Shown here: piece by piece, positions 1-7,611 of the stretch
Position numbering within the stretch: position 1 is the stretch's first letter
Layout of the letters: each line of letters starts with the position of its first letter
Notes under the pieces: generated by a model
The model's database searches: none
The model's input: only the letters and a program-made list of their open reading frames with translations
Told to the model about the DNA's origin: nothing
NCBI GenBank assembly: GCA_017535725.1
Contig: JAFXTO010000031.1
Coordinates: 1 to 58,695 of the forward strand
Reading direction: 5' to 3'
Source of the DNA: Bacteroidaceae bacterium
GTDB lineage: Bacteria; Bacteroidota; Bacteroidia; Bacteroidales; Bacteroidaceae
Length of the DNA stretch: 58,695 nt
Made by a program: the position numbers and the translations under genes

Positions 1-186
1 CATAAATTAATTGTCAACGTCGATGCGCATCAATAATTCATGGAAAATTCGTGGGGTAATTTGTGGATAATTTATGTGAGAAAGAGAGATTTATGGCTGG
101 GTTACTGATGAGACGGTTTCATCTTTACACAAATTAATCATTAATTAAACTGCGAATTAATCATAAATTAAAGAGGTCAGAGAATC

Positions 187-271
187 CCGCAGATTTTTTT
201 GTTCACTTTCAACTACATACTACACACTCTAAACTATTCCGCTCGAGCTTGCTCGCTTGATACTTCAAGAA
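187..271 (+). repeat. Left arm of 85-bp inverted repeat
   Basis: This 85-bp arm matches the reverse complement of 894-978 at 84 of 85 positions by eye; the one mismatch is C204. The arms enclose 622 bp. Near-identity of two long arms implies either recent insertion as an element with terminal inverted repeats, or homogenisation by recombination. No recombinase or transposase is visible nearby. Confidence 0.9.
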
Positions 272-315
272 TTTAACCCTGATTTTATCATAAATTTGTC
301 AAAATTTGTGTATTT

Positions 316-416
316 CGTCACTTCGTCACGCTCCGTCACACCTTTCGTCACACTTTTAAACTTCTAATAATCAATCTGTATAAATCTCCCTTGCACCCAT
401 TTGTGACGAAGTGACG
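316..416. repeat. CGTCAC repeats with 14-bp inverted copy
   Basis: CGTCACTTCGTCAC at 316-329 is repeated exactly in inverted orientation at 403-416. Two more CGTCAC units lie at about 334 and 346. The pattern could be a paired protein-binding site or a long hairpin. It lies inside the 85-bp inverted repeat. Confidence 0.8.
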
Positions 417-485
417 GGATTTTCTTTCTTTTCGTGCCCGCGCGAGTACGCGCGTACGAGAGTGAGTAGCGCTCTAAAGATGAAA

Positions 486-512
486 ACGTTATTACGTTAT
501 TACGTTAGTACG
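486..512 (+). repeat. CGTTATTA 9-bp microsatellite
   Basis: About three units of a 9-bp repeat (ACGTTATT followed by A or a variant) lie here. The same repeat family recurs at 55411-55442 in the gap beside rsmI, so it is dispersed in this genome. Confidence 0.75.
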
Positions 513-540
513 AAAGAATGAACACGTAAATACCAAAGCC

Positions 541-716
541 AATAAGATAAGTATCTTAGACAAATAAGATACGTATCTTAGGTCAATAAGATACGGACGT
601 GATGGCAATAAGATACGTATCTTAAATCAATAAGATTCGTATGTAAGTCCAATAAGATACGGCCAAGTTAGCAAACACGTACGGCCGAGTTGGCAAACAC
701 GTACGGACGAGTGGTC
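541..716 (+). repeat. Eight 22-bp tandem units with internal palindromes
   Basis: Eight consecutive units of exactly 22 bp start at 541, 563, 585, 607, 629, 651, 673 and 695. Units 1-6 begin AATAAGAT. Units 2 and 4 contain the perfect 16-bp palindrome TAAGATACGTATCTTA, and unit 1 a near version. Units 7-8 switch to AAACACGTACGG. A 9-bp inverted repeat, GACGAGTGG at 706-714 against CCACTCGTC at 739-747, closes the array. The period of about two helical turns places each unit on the same face of DNA, as in iteron-type or cooperative binding arrays. No adjacent replication gene is visible. Confidence 0.9.
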
Positions 717-893
717 CATTTGACATCTGTCGAACGATCCACTCGTCTATATCAATTTTTCAAGAGTAATTCAATAGTTTAGAGTGTAGAGCGAGAAAAA
801 ATTGAAATATTGAAATGTTCTTGAAGTGTCAAGCGTCGCAAGGCGCCGAGCGGAAACGTTGAAAATTCGTGTAGTGTTTAGAATGTAGAGTAG

Positions 894-978
894 TTCTTGA
901 AGTATCAAGCGAGCAAGCTCGAGCGGAATAGTTTAGAGTGTGTAGTATGTAGTTGAAAGTAAACAAAAAAATCTGCGG
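894..978 (-). repeat. Right arm of 85-bp inverted repeat
   Basis: This is the inverted partner of 187-271. A degenerate third copy of part of the arm (a TTCTTGAAGTGTCAAGCG-like stretch) lies just inside it at about 818-850, so the right side looks partly duplicated. Confidence 0.9.
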
Positions 979-1019
979 AACCTCTGCGCCTTAGCGTTGA
1001 AAAAATAGTAGCAGATTGT

Positions 1020-4000
1020 TTATATGCGATCGACGGAGGGGGTGGTGCCGTAGGTTTCCTTGTAGAGTCGGATAAAGTGGGAATGGTCGGTGAAACCGCA
1101 TCTTTCTGCGATGGTTGCAATCTTGATTTCTGGATAGGTCAGCAGGAGTTCTCGTGCCATTTCCATACGCACCTTCATAATGTATTTCTTGGGCGAGATA
1201 CCCGTGATGGCGTTCATCTTGCGCCGCAGTTGAGATGGAGTGACATATAACTGTGCGGCGATGGCCTCGACAGAGCAGGAGCCCTCGGAGAGGAGGCGGA
1301 GAGTGGTTGCGTGGACCTCATCCATGAAGTTACCAGAGAGCTGTGCAAAGGCAGCGCTCTTCTCGGTGGAATCGGTGGAATCGACAGAATGGATGATGGG
1401 CGACACGGGCGCAGGAAGTGCATATTTTTGTCGAAGGATATCCCGGAGTTCCAACAGTTTCTGGATGCGGATAATCAGTTCCTGCACACTGAAGGGCTTG
1501 AAGAGGTAGGCGTCGGCGCCCGCTTCGAGTCCCCTGATGCGGTCGTCCTCGGTGGTCTTTGCGCTGACGATGATGATTGGGATGTGGTTGATGAGGGGAT
1601 CCTCGCGCACGGTACGGCAGAGCTGCAGTCCGTCGGTATCGGGCATCATGATGTCGGTGATAATCAGGTCGGGCAGTTTCTGTCGCGCCTTCTTGATAGC
1701 CTCTTTGCCGTTAGAGGCGAGTAGGCAAACATAGCGCGAGAGGAGCTGTAGGGTGATGAGCCGCGCCACGTCGGCATTGTCTTCGACGATGAGGATGGTA
1801 GACTCTCCCCCCGCCCTCAAAGACTCTCCCCCCGCCCTCCCTGTTAGGGAGGGAGCAGAATGTTCTGAGCGGGCATCCGCATTATTAACGTCATTGGCTA
1901 CTTCTGAACGGACATCCGCATTATAAGAGTTATTGGTAACTTCTGAACGGGCATCCACATTACAAGAGTCATTGGTAATCGCTCCCTCCCTAACAGGTGG
2001 TTCGAAGACGGAACTATTAAGTGTTCCGGCTGGAGAAGCTGCGGGGGGAGAGTCTAGTCTCACCGTAAACTTACTCCCCTTCCCCAGCTCGCTCTCTACC
2101 TGCACCGTGCCACCGAGTGTTTCCACGATCTGACGCACCAGGGCGAGGCCGATGCCACTCCCCTGCCCTGCCGCATTGTCGGCCTGATAGAACGGTTCGA
2201 AGATACGGGGGAGGTCGCGGGGTGCGATGCCACGGCCGGTGTCCTTGACAGAGAGGACGAGATGGCGGCCCTGTGCATGGAGGGTGACCTGTACCTCGCC
2301 GGTGGAATCGGTAAATTTCACGGCATTGGAGAGCAGGTTGCCCACCACCTTCTCCACGTAGTCGGGGGTGAAGCTGGCAGGTATGGTGGTGGGAGTGGCC
2401 TGATAGCTGACAACGACACCCTTCTGTCGCGCCACCTCGCGCTGAACCTCCACGATCATCCCGATATATGCAGCCAGGTCTCCCTGTGTCTGCTGTTGCG
2501 GTCCTATGGCAGACTGCACCTTAGATATATCTAATAGTTTGTTGACGAGTGCCAGCAGCTGTTCGCCCTGCCGCTCGATGGCCGACCCCGCCTCACTCAC
2601 TATCTCAAGCGCTTGTTTGCCGTTGAGATCGGACAAATGCTGTATCTCGCGACTCATTCCGAGAATCACCGTCAGCGGTGTTCGGAACTCATGGGTGACG
2701 TTGGTGAAGAACTGCTCCCGCACCTCCGTCAGTCTCCGCAGCATATCCTCCCTGTGTTTCTTCTGCCGGAAGGCGAACCAGAGGGATGCGATGATGGCCG
2801 CGAGGAGGATGACAATGACGAGGGATGTGGCAATGATGATGCGGTTCATTCGTCGCGACTGCGTGTTGGCTTCCTTCAATTCGTCATTGTGGAACTCGGC
2901 GTTGGCCTGACTCATGAGCTCCTTCAGCTGTTCGGAATGGATGGAATCGGACATCTTCACGTAGCGGTTCAGGGCGGCGATAGCTCCCTGTGGGTCGATG
3001 GGTGTCTTGGCCTCGGCCAGCGTTCGGTAGTCGTACCATGCGGCATGTGTGTTACCCAGTTCCTCCTCCAGTTGTATGGCCTTTTCGAGCGATTCCACCG
3101 CGTCGGCATGCCTTCCGATGTCGATGAGGTTCCAGCTCTTGTACTCCAATGTCAGCGCCAGCTGGTTCCGATCTATCGGTTCCTGACTCATGACGATAGC
3201 AATAGCCGAATCCGCCATGCGTAGTCCCTGTTCGTAGTCCCCCTTGCGGTCGTAGGCGTAGCTGAGTTGTGTCAGGTGGTTGGCGACCCCTGGCAGGTAG
3301 CCTATCGCGTGCGCGGCGTCCACGGCCTGCTGGCCGTAGTCGATGGCCTTGTCCACCTCCTGTGCGCTGCAGAATATCTCACAGGCGATGCCCAGCGCGT
3401 TGTGCAGTTGTATATTGTCCTCTCCTATGAGCCGGTTGGTTTCGATGGCCTTCACCACAAGTGCCTTGGCCTCGTCGTATTTGCGGAGGGCGTGGTTGAC
3501 CAGCGATATATAAAGGTACGCGCGAGAGAGCTGCAAGGTGTTCCCCGTCTGCTGGCACAGGTGTATGGCCTGTTGTCCCGCCTCCACGGAGCCGGTGTAA
3601 TCGCTGGTTTTGTAAAGGCAGTAGGCCTTATCGCACAACAGAGTCTCATGAATCCCATTCGCCCCATTAATCCCATTAACCCCATCATCCCCCTCTCCCA
3701 GCGCCCTTTCGATACAGGTTAGCGCCTCCTTATAATAAGAGGTGGTGGTGAGGCATCGTGCGGCCGCGAACCAGACGATGAGGTCTCGCTCGGCGTCGGT
3801 GACGGCCGGTTCCAGCTTCGGTGCTTCGTCAAAGAACACCGCCTGTTGGCGGCAGTAGTCCAGCAGCCTGTCCGCAGTACGGCTCCGTTCAGCGCCTCGG
3901 CCGTTGTCGTAGGCCGTCAGCAAGGAATCCAACGGAGAGTGCGCCGCCTGTTCCTGCGCAGTCAGGAAACAGAGTGGGGACAGGAGCAGGAGCAGGAGAA

Positions 4001-4058
4001 ATAAGAGGCGACAGGCGGTGGTTCGCCTGCAAATTCTGTTCAAGAAGAGACTATTCAT
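1020..4058 (-). CDS. TPR hybrid histidine kinase / response regulator with AraC-type output
   Basis: This 1012-residue protein is a complete two-component system in one chain. In order it has a signal peptide (about 1-35), TPR-like helical repeats in the periplasm (about 80-395), a membrane span (about 405-430), a dimerisation/phosphoacceptor domain with THEFRTP (His456), and an ATPase domain with NLLSNAVKF, DTGRGI and GSGIGLAL. A repeat-derived linker follows (about 670-752), then a receiver with ITDIMMPD (Asp802) and the conserved Lys in LFKPF, and a C-terminal AraC-type helix-turn-helix (about 905-1005). All expected phospho-residues are present, so it should signal. The usual beta-propeller sensor of Bacteroides carbohydrate regulators is absent. 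It is transcribed divergently from the surface-protein cluster at 4322-29456, which I infer to be its target. The Gly-Asn-rich stretch at about 118-136 comes from a CCCATTAA repeat. Confidence 0.93.
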   Translation of the reverse strand: MNSLFLNRICRRTTACRLLFLLLLLLSPLCFLTAQEQAAHSPLDSLLTAYDNGRGAERSRTADRLLDYCRQQAVFFDEAPKLEPAVTDAERDLIVWFAAARCLTTTSYYKEALTCIERALGEGDDGVNGINGANGIHETLLCDKAYCLYKTSDYTGSVEAGQQAIHLCQQTGNTLQLSRAYLYISLVNHALRKYDEAKALVVKAIETNRLIGEDNIQLHNALGIACEIFCSAQEVDKAIDYGQQAVDAAHAIGYLPGVANHLTQLSYAYDRKGDYEQGLRMADSAIAIVMSQEPIDRNQLALTLEYKSWNLIDIGRHADAVESLEKAIQLEEELGNTHAAWYDYRTLAEAKTPIDPQGAIAALNRYVKMSDSIHSEQLKELMSQANAEFHNDELKEANTQSRRMNRIIIATSLVIVILLAAIIASLWFAFRQKKHREDMLRRLTEVREQFFTNVTHEFRTPLTVILGMSREIQHLSDLNGKQALEIVSEAGSAIERQGEQLLALVNKLLDISKVQSAIGPQQQTQGDLAAYIGMIVEVQREVARQKGVVVSYQATPTTIPASFTPDYVEKVVGNLLSNAVKFTDSTGEVQVTLHAQGRHLVLSVKDTGRGIAPRDLPRIFEPFYQADNAAGQGSGIGLALVRQIVETLGGTVQVESELGKGSKFTVRLDSPPAASPAGTLNSSVFEPPVREGAITNDSCNVDARSEVTNNSYNADVRSEVANDVNNADARSEHSAPSLTGRAGGESLRAGGESTILIVEDNADVARLITLQLLSRYVCLLASNGKEAIKKARQKLPDLIITDIMMPDTDGLQLCRTVREDPLINHIPIIIVSAKTTEDDRIRGLEAGADAYLFKPFSVQELIIRIQKLLELRDILRQKYALPAPVSPIIHSVDSTDSTEKSAAFAQLSGNFMDEVHATTLRLLSEGSCSVEAIAAQLYVTPSQLRRKMNAITGISPKKYIMKVRMEMARELLLTYPEIKIATIAERCGFTDHSHFIRLYKETYGTTPSVDRI
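1801..2054 (-). repeat. Element-like insertion translated as kinase linker
   Basis: The linker between the kinase and receiver domains is built of nested repeats. GACTCTCCCCCCGC occurs at 1801-1814 and 1822-1835, and its inverted copy at 2041-2054. CCTGTTAGGGAGGGAGC at 1840-1856 has an exact inverted copy at 1981-1997. Three 39-bp tandem units fill 1864-1980 and encode a 13-residue repeat rich in N, A, D, R, S and E. The reading frame stays open through all of it. A hairpin nearly identical to the inner one lies in cdsA at 44850-44866. Confidence 0.88.
3652..3693 (-). repeat. CCCATTAA-type 9-bp repeat inside kinase gene
   Basis: A run of 9-bp units of the form CCCCATTAA/TCCCATTAA reads on the coding strand as a Gly-Asn-Gly-Ile/Ala-rich stretch in the TPR region. 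The same repeat occurs in mnmA at 29674-29716. Because a unit is three codons, copy-number change keeps the frame. Confidence 0.82.
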
Positions 4059-4122
4059 AGAAAACGATTCATTTTAGTCATTTTTTAGGCCAAAAAGGGT
4101 TCTTTAACGTCCTTTGACGACT

Positions 4123-4130
4123 CAAAAGTA
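4123..4130 (-). promoter_or_regulatory. Candidate -7 element for the hybrid kinase
   Basis: On the minus strand this reads TACTTTTG, matching the Bacteroidales -7 consensus TAnnTTTG. It lies about 65 bp before the kinase start codon. No -33 TTTG is found at the ideal spacing, so the call is tentative. Confidence 0.4.
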
Positions 4131-4181
4131 CACAAAAAGTGCGTTAATATTTACACAAAGTTGATACTTTTCGTGTTTTTG

Positions 4182-4219
4182 TTCAAAAAATACACATTAT
4201 TATTCAGAAAATACACATT
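4182..4219 (+). promoter_or_regulatory. Candidate AraC-type operator: two 17-bp direct repeats
   Basis: TTCAAAAAATACACATT (4182-4198) and TTCAGAAAATACACATT (4203-4219) differ at one position. Their starts are 21 bp apart, two helical turns. AraC-family proteins characteristically bind tandem direct half-sites of about this size and spacing next to the promoter they activate. The pair ends 20 bp before the candidate -7 element at 4239. A weaker related stretch lies at 4122-4136. The divergent kinase carries an AraC-type domain, so it is the natural ligand. Confidence 0.62.
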
Positions 4220-4238
4220 CTTTTTATTAAATATAATG

Positions 4239-4246
4239 TATTTTTG
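4239..4246 (+). promoter_or_regulatory. Candidate -7 element of the surface-protein cluster
   Basis: TATTTTTG matches the Bacteroidales -7 consensus. Transcription would start near 4253 and give a leader of about 70 nt before the ATG at 4322. No clear -33 element is present; the direct repeats occupy that region, which fits an activator-dependent promoter. Confidence 0.55.
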
Positions 4247-4321
4247 TCGCGTAATTCTATTAAAAACGAACCTACCGAAGCGAAAAATCAAACAATTGTT
4301 ATACTTTTAAACCTAAAAATT

Positions 4322-7300
4322 ATGAAAAAAATCTTAACCCAATTAGTCCTGTTGTCCCTGTGCGCGATTGTCCAGGCTCAGAGTTGGTCTGGTACCGTCC
4401 CGACAGAGTACGACTACAATGACCAAACGATGGTGTGGGCATCGCTGACCGTAGAGAATGGCAGCGGCTCAGGCTATGTTATCGGTGCCTTTATCGATGA
4501 CGTCTGCCGCGGTGAATCCGAATTGATGACTTCCCCTACAGACGGTAGTCCCATTTACGTTATAACAGTACGTGGCAACAATGATGAGTCCGATTTAGGC
4601 AAAGCAATTACCTTCAAGGTCTATGATCCAGGTACGGGTCTGGAATATCCAATCACCCTTAACACGACCGCCCCGATTACCTTTGAACATGAAAAAACCT
4701 ACGGCTATCCTTCGGGCAGCATAGGGATGTCTGTCACGGTTCCGACGAGCTATAAACTGATCTTCAGCGAGGCCGAGGTTGGCAAGGCATACGAACTGAC
4801 GGAGTCGCTTCAAGTCAAGCCCACAGAGGCCACCCTGCCGCTGAACCTGGAGTGGTCCGTTACTCCTACGGAGGCAGCAGCAGCTGTCAGCCTGAAGGGT
4901 TCCACCCTGACCGCCCAGATGACGTACCCCTCCTCTCTGACCCTGTCCGTTTCAGGTCCCGGCAATCCTACCGCCGGTCCTTCCGCTCCCTTGGCTTCAT
5001 GCGAATTCCAAATCATTCGGCATGCCGATGCCATCACCCTTGTGCAGACGGAAAAACAAATCACCATTAATGACGTCGCTGAACTGAATGCATTCCTGAA
5101 GCAAGGCATCTCCTACCAGCTAACCCCCGGAGACGCGACCGACGAGGTGCTCTGGGAAGCAAACACTAATAACAGCTTAGTATGGAACGGCACAGGATTC
5201 GACATCGTGGGCGGCGGTGAAGCTCAGATTCGTCCGTACATCATGATAGGGGAACAGAAGCTCGTTCCGAAAGATCTCAACGGCAAAGAAGAGTGGATTA
5301 CGGTGACCGTGTTTGTTCCTGTGACGAGTATTGATGTGAGCTACACGCTGTGGGGCGGTGGAGATGACTCCTTCCGTGCCAACATGGGCGACGAGCACAT
5401 CTACGAACGTCTGTTGAAGATGATTAACGTGTATCCCAAGAATGCAACCGATACGACGTACACCATTTCCATCGTAGATGGTGACGGCACTGTGATTAAG
5501 AAGGAAGGGGAAACGCTGGTGCCTGTAAGCGCTGGTCCTTGTGTGCTGCGCATTACGTCCAACTACAATGCCCTCTCCGCCGCACCCAAGACCGCTGATG
5601 TCAACCTCACCATCGAGAATCCAGCTACGGACGCCATCATTCTGAAGCCCATCATCGATGTCATCTTGACCGATGGACAAAGTAAAGACATCACCAATGA
5701 AGTGTGTAACAATGTGACTTGGAATGGTGATACGGGAAATCTGGCAGCAGGTAGCTATGTGATGGTTTCCGGCACAACAGGATCTGTGACTGGTTCAGGC
5801 AGCTTCGGCAAAACAGGCATCGAAGGCACCTTCACCGCCGTGAAGGAAGGTATCTCTTCAATCTTAATGAATCTGGTATGGTATGACTATGACTCCTGGG
5901 GGATCACGAGTAATGAACTCAAGACAAAGAATAATTCGCCCATGTTCATAATCAATGTCCAAAATTATCTCACCCTATCCCGCTTCGAAGTCGCTGTTTC
6001 CAACCCCGTAGCTGGAGAGAACTGTATGATTATCCTCACTCCTAAGCCCGAAGGTGCCACCTTCGACCCGGCGGATATCACGCTGTCCTTCCATAACGGG
6101 TACGATGAAAATACCGAATGGGGACAAAAGTTCAAATTAGTACAGACAGCACCTCCTGCCCTCTTCTATCAGGTTACTTCCGAGATTCCCTGCCATGCCT
6201 TCATCGAAGTGAAGAACGGTGCTAAATTAGTTCCCCTGAACGACTCCGAGGCCACCCAATATGCGTTCCAGATTGGTTATCCCATGACCTTTGAAACAGG
6301 CTGGCAGTGGCGTTGTAACCCCTGGGGCTTTGTTTCCACGAATGACTTAGAAACCGTCTATTCCAAATCCATGATAGAGCTGCGCACCAGCAACAAATTA
6401 GTCTATAATGATCCTGCATGGGGTCTGTTCGGTACCCTCATGTCCACCCCGGGCATCCAACAGACGCAGTGCTACAAGATTAACATGGGCACAATGGAAG
6501 AACCGCAAACAACGGTGTTCTATAGCGTAACCGACAACACGCAAATCATGAACTGGAATGCTGAACAGAAGAAATACATCATCCCCATGAAGCCCGGCTG
6601 GAACTGGGTTGGTACTCCCTACTTCTTCGCCCATGATGTATCCTCCATCTTTGATAGTCCATCTGAACTTGATGGAGTTGTCATTATCGGAAAGACGGGT
6701 TCTACCGAATTTGGCAGCGGAACCTGGAATGGAGACCTTTCTGAAATTAAGCCTAATCAGGGCTATATCTTCTACAATCCCTCCACGGAGACCAAGAACC
6801 TGGTCTTAAAGCCAGAGGATCAGATCGTCGTTAACGCTGCTCCTGCTGGTGTTAAGGGCCTTGCACCTCTGCTCCAGATCTGGGAGTACGACCACACCCG
6901 CTTCATGAACAACATGTCGGTGGTTGCCGAACTGGAGGACATTGCCCATCCAGAGCAATACAGCATCGGTGCCTTTGTGGGCGACGAGTGCCGCGGCGAG
7001 GGCGTCATCAAGAATGGCAAGGCATTCATCACCGTTCACTGCGATGCCGGCGAGTATGTCACCTTCAAGCTCTACAGCCCCTACACCAATGACTTCTACA
7101 CCGTAGACGAAGGCCTGAAAGCCGTCACTCGCGTAGGTTCGCTGAAGGCTCCCTACAAGCTGCACTCCACAGGCGTGGTCGATGGCATCCGTTCCGTGGC
7201 GTCGTCATCCGATGATGCAAGTGCCGAGACCTACGACCTCAGCGGCCGCCGCGTCAACAACCAGCAGCAGGGCGTCGCTATCCGCCGTACTGCCGACGGT

Positions 7301-7327
7301 AAGGTACGCAAGGTGATCATCAAGTAA
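4322..7327 (+). CDS. Secreted type IX-sorted protein with GAF-x-x-x-CRG motifs
   Basis: This is a 1001-residue exported protein. The start at 4322 gives a clean signal peptide (MKKILTQLVLLSLCAIVQAQ); a TTG further upstream lies in the promoter and is unlikely. The mature part is beta-rich and divisible into immunoglobulin-like segments. IGAFIDDVCRGES near the N-terminus and IGAFVGDECRGEG near the C-terminus are two copies of one motif, which recurs in the lipoprotein at 25817. A Trp/Gly/Pro-rich pair, GWQWRCNPWGF and GWNWVGTPYFF, lies in the second half. The last residues (YDLSGRRV ... KVRKVIIK) resemble a type A C-terminal sorting domain of type IX secretion, predicting release or anchoring at the cell surface. 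It is the first gene after the putative regulated promoter. The substrate or partner is unknown. Confidence 0.82.
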   Translation: MKKILTQLVLLSLCAIVQAQSWSGTVPTEYDYNDQTMVWASLTVENGSGSGYVIGAFIDDVCRGESELMTSPTDGSPIYVITVRGNNDESDLGKAITFKVYDPGTGLEYPITLNTTAPITFEHEKTYGYPSGSIGMSVTVPTSYKLIFSEAEVGKAYELTESLQVKPTEATLPLNLEWSVTPTEAAAAVSLKGSTLTAQMTYPSSLTLSVSGPGNPTAGPSAPLASCEFQIIRHADAITLVQTEKQITINDVAELNAFLKQGISYQLTPGDATDEVLWEANTNNSLVWNGTGFDIVGGGEAQIRPYIMIGEQKLVPKDLNGKEEWITVTVFVPVTSIDVSYTLWGGGDDSFRANMGDEHIYERLLKMINVYPKNATDTTYTISIVDGDGTVIKKEGETLVPVSAGPCVLRITSNYNALSAAPKTADVNLTIENPATDAIILKPIIDVILTDGQSKDITNEVCNNVTWNGDTGNLAAGSYVMVSGTTGSVTGSGSFGKTGIEGTFTAVKEGISSILMNLVWYDYDSWGITSNELKTKNNSPMFIINVQNYLTLSRFEVAVSNPVAGENCMIILTPKPEGATFDPADITLSFHNGYDENTEWGQKFKLVQTAPPALFYQVTSEIPCHAFIEVKNGAKLVPLNDSEATQYAFQIGYPMTFETGWQWRCNPWGFVSTNDLETVYSKSMIELRTSNKLVYNDPAWGLFGTLMSTPGIQQTQCYKINMGTMEEPQTTVFYSVTDNTQIMNWNAEQKKYIIPMKPGWNWVGTPYFFAHDVSSIFDSPSELDGVVIIGKTGSTEFGSGTWNGDLSEIKPNQGYIFYNPSTETKNLVLKPEDQIVVNAAPAGVKGLAPLLQIWEYDHTRFMNNMSVVAELEDIAHPEQYSIGAFVGDECRGEGVIKNGKAFITVHCDAGEYVTFKLYSPYTNDFYTVDEGLKAVTRVGSLKAPYKLHSTGVVDGIRSVASSSDDASAETYDLSGRRVNNQQQGVAIRRTADGKVRKVIIK

Positions 7328-7567
7328 ATGAAAAATGAAAGAATGAAAAATGAAAAATAAAAAAAATGAATAAATGATAAGTGAAAAATGAAAAATGAAA
7401 AATTCGAGTTACATAGGTAACTTGCCCGACATATCCATAGTCATCAAAAGTAATTCTTATTTTTCATTTTTCATTCTTCACTCTTCATTAAGAACATTCT
7501 TCACTAATATTAGTAAGGTAATTCTTATTTTTCATTCTTCATTCTTTCATTTTTCACTCTTCATTAT
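7328..7567 (+). repeat. Inverted ATGAAAA/TTTTCAT arrays
   Basis: Just after the stop codon, 7328-7402 consists of ATGAAAAATGAA-type units on the sense strand. 7455-7567 carries the inverse (TTTTTCATTCTTCATT-type). Together they could form a long imperfect hairpin. Between them lies AGTTAC-ATAG-GTAACT (7407-7422), and ACTAATATTAGT at 7503-7514 is a perfect palindrome. I see no TAnnTTTG promoter in this gap, so the next gene may be read from the promoter at 4239. Confidence 0.75.
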
Positions 7568-7611
7568 TAATAAGGAACGCGCACCCGCGCGGAAAGAACG
7601 CATCCTGACGT

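Larger units (their letters stand above)
1..1019. other. Gene-free, repeat-rich flank
   Basis: I see no credible gene in this 1-kb stretch. The only open frames are short and run through repeats. It is AT-rich and contains a long inverted repeat, a 22-bp tandem array, CGTCAC repeats and a CGTTATTA microsatellite, each listed separately. The right edge lies 3' of the hybrid kinase gene, so nothing here looks like a promoter for a gene inside the window. Its left neighbour is outside the window. Confidence 0.7.

Noticed and set aside
541-716. CRISPR array
   Set aside because: The units are contiguous with no spacers, are too short for repeat plus spacer, and there are no cas genes.
187-978. 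Insertion sequence
   Set aside because: The enclosed 622 bp contain no transposase-like frame; at most it is a non-autonomous element.
4244-4321. TTG start 26 codons upstream for the type IX-sorted protein
   Set aside because: The TTG overlaps the predicted -7 element, and the ATG at 4322 gives a proper signal peptide.
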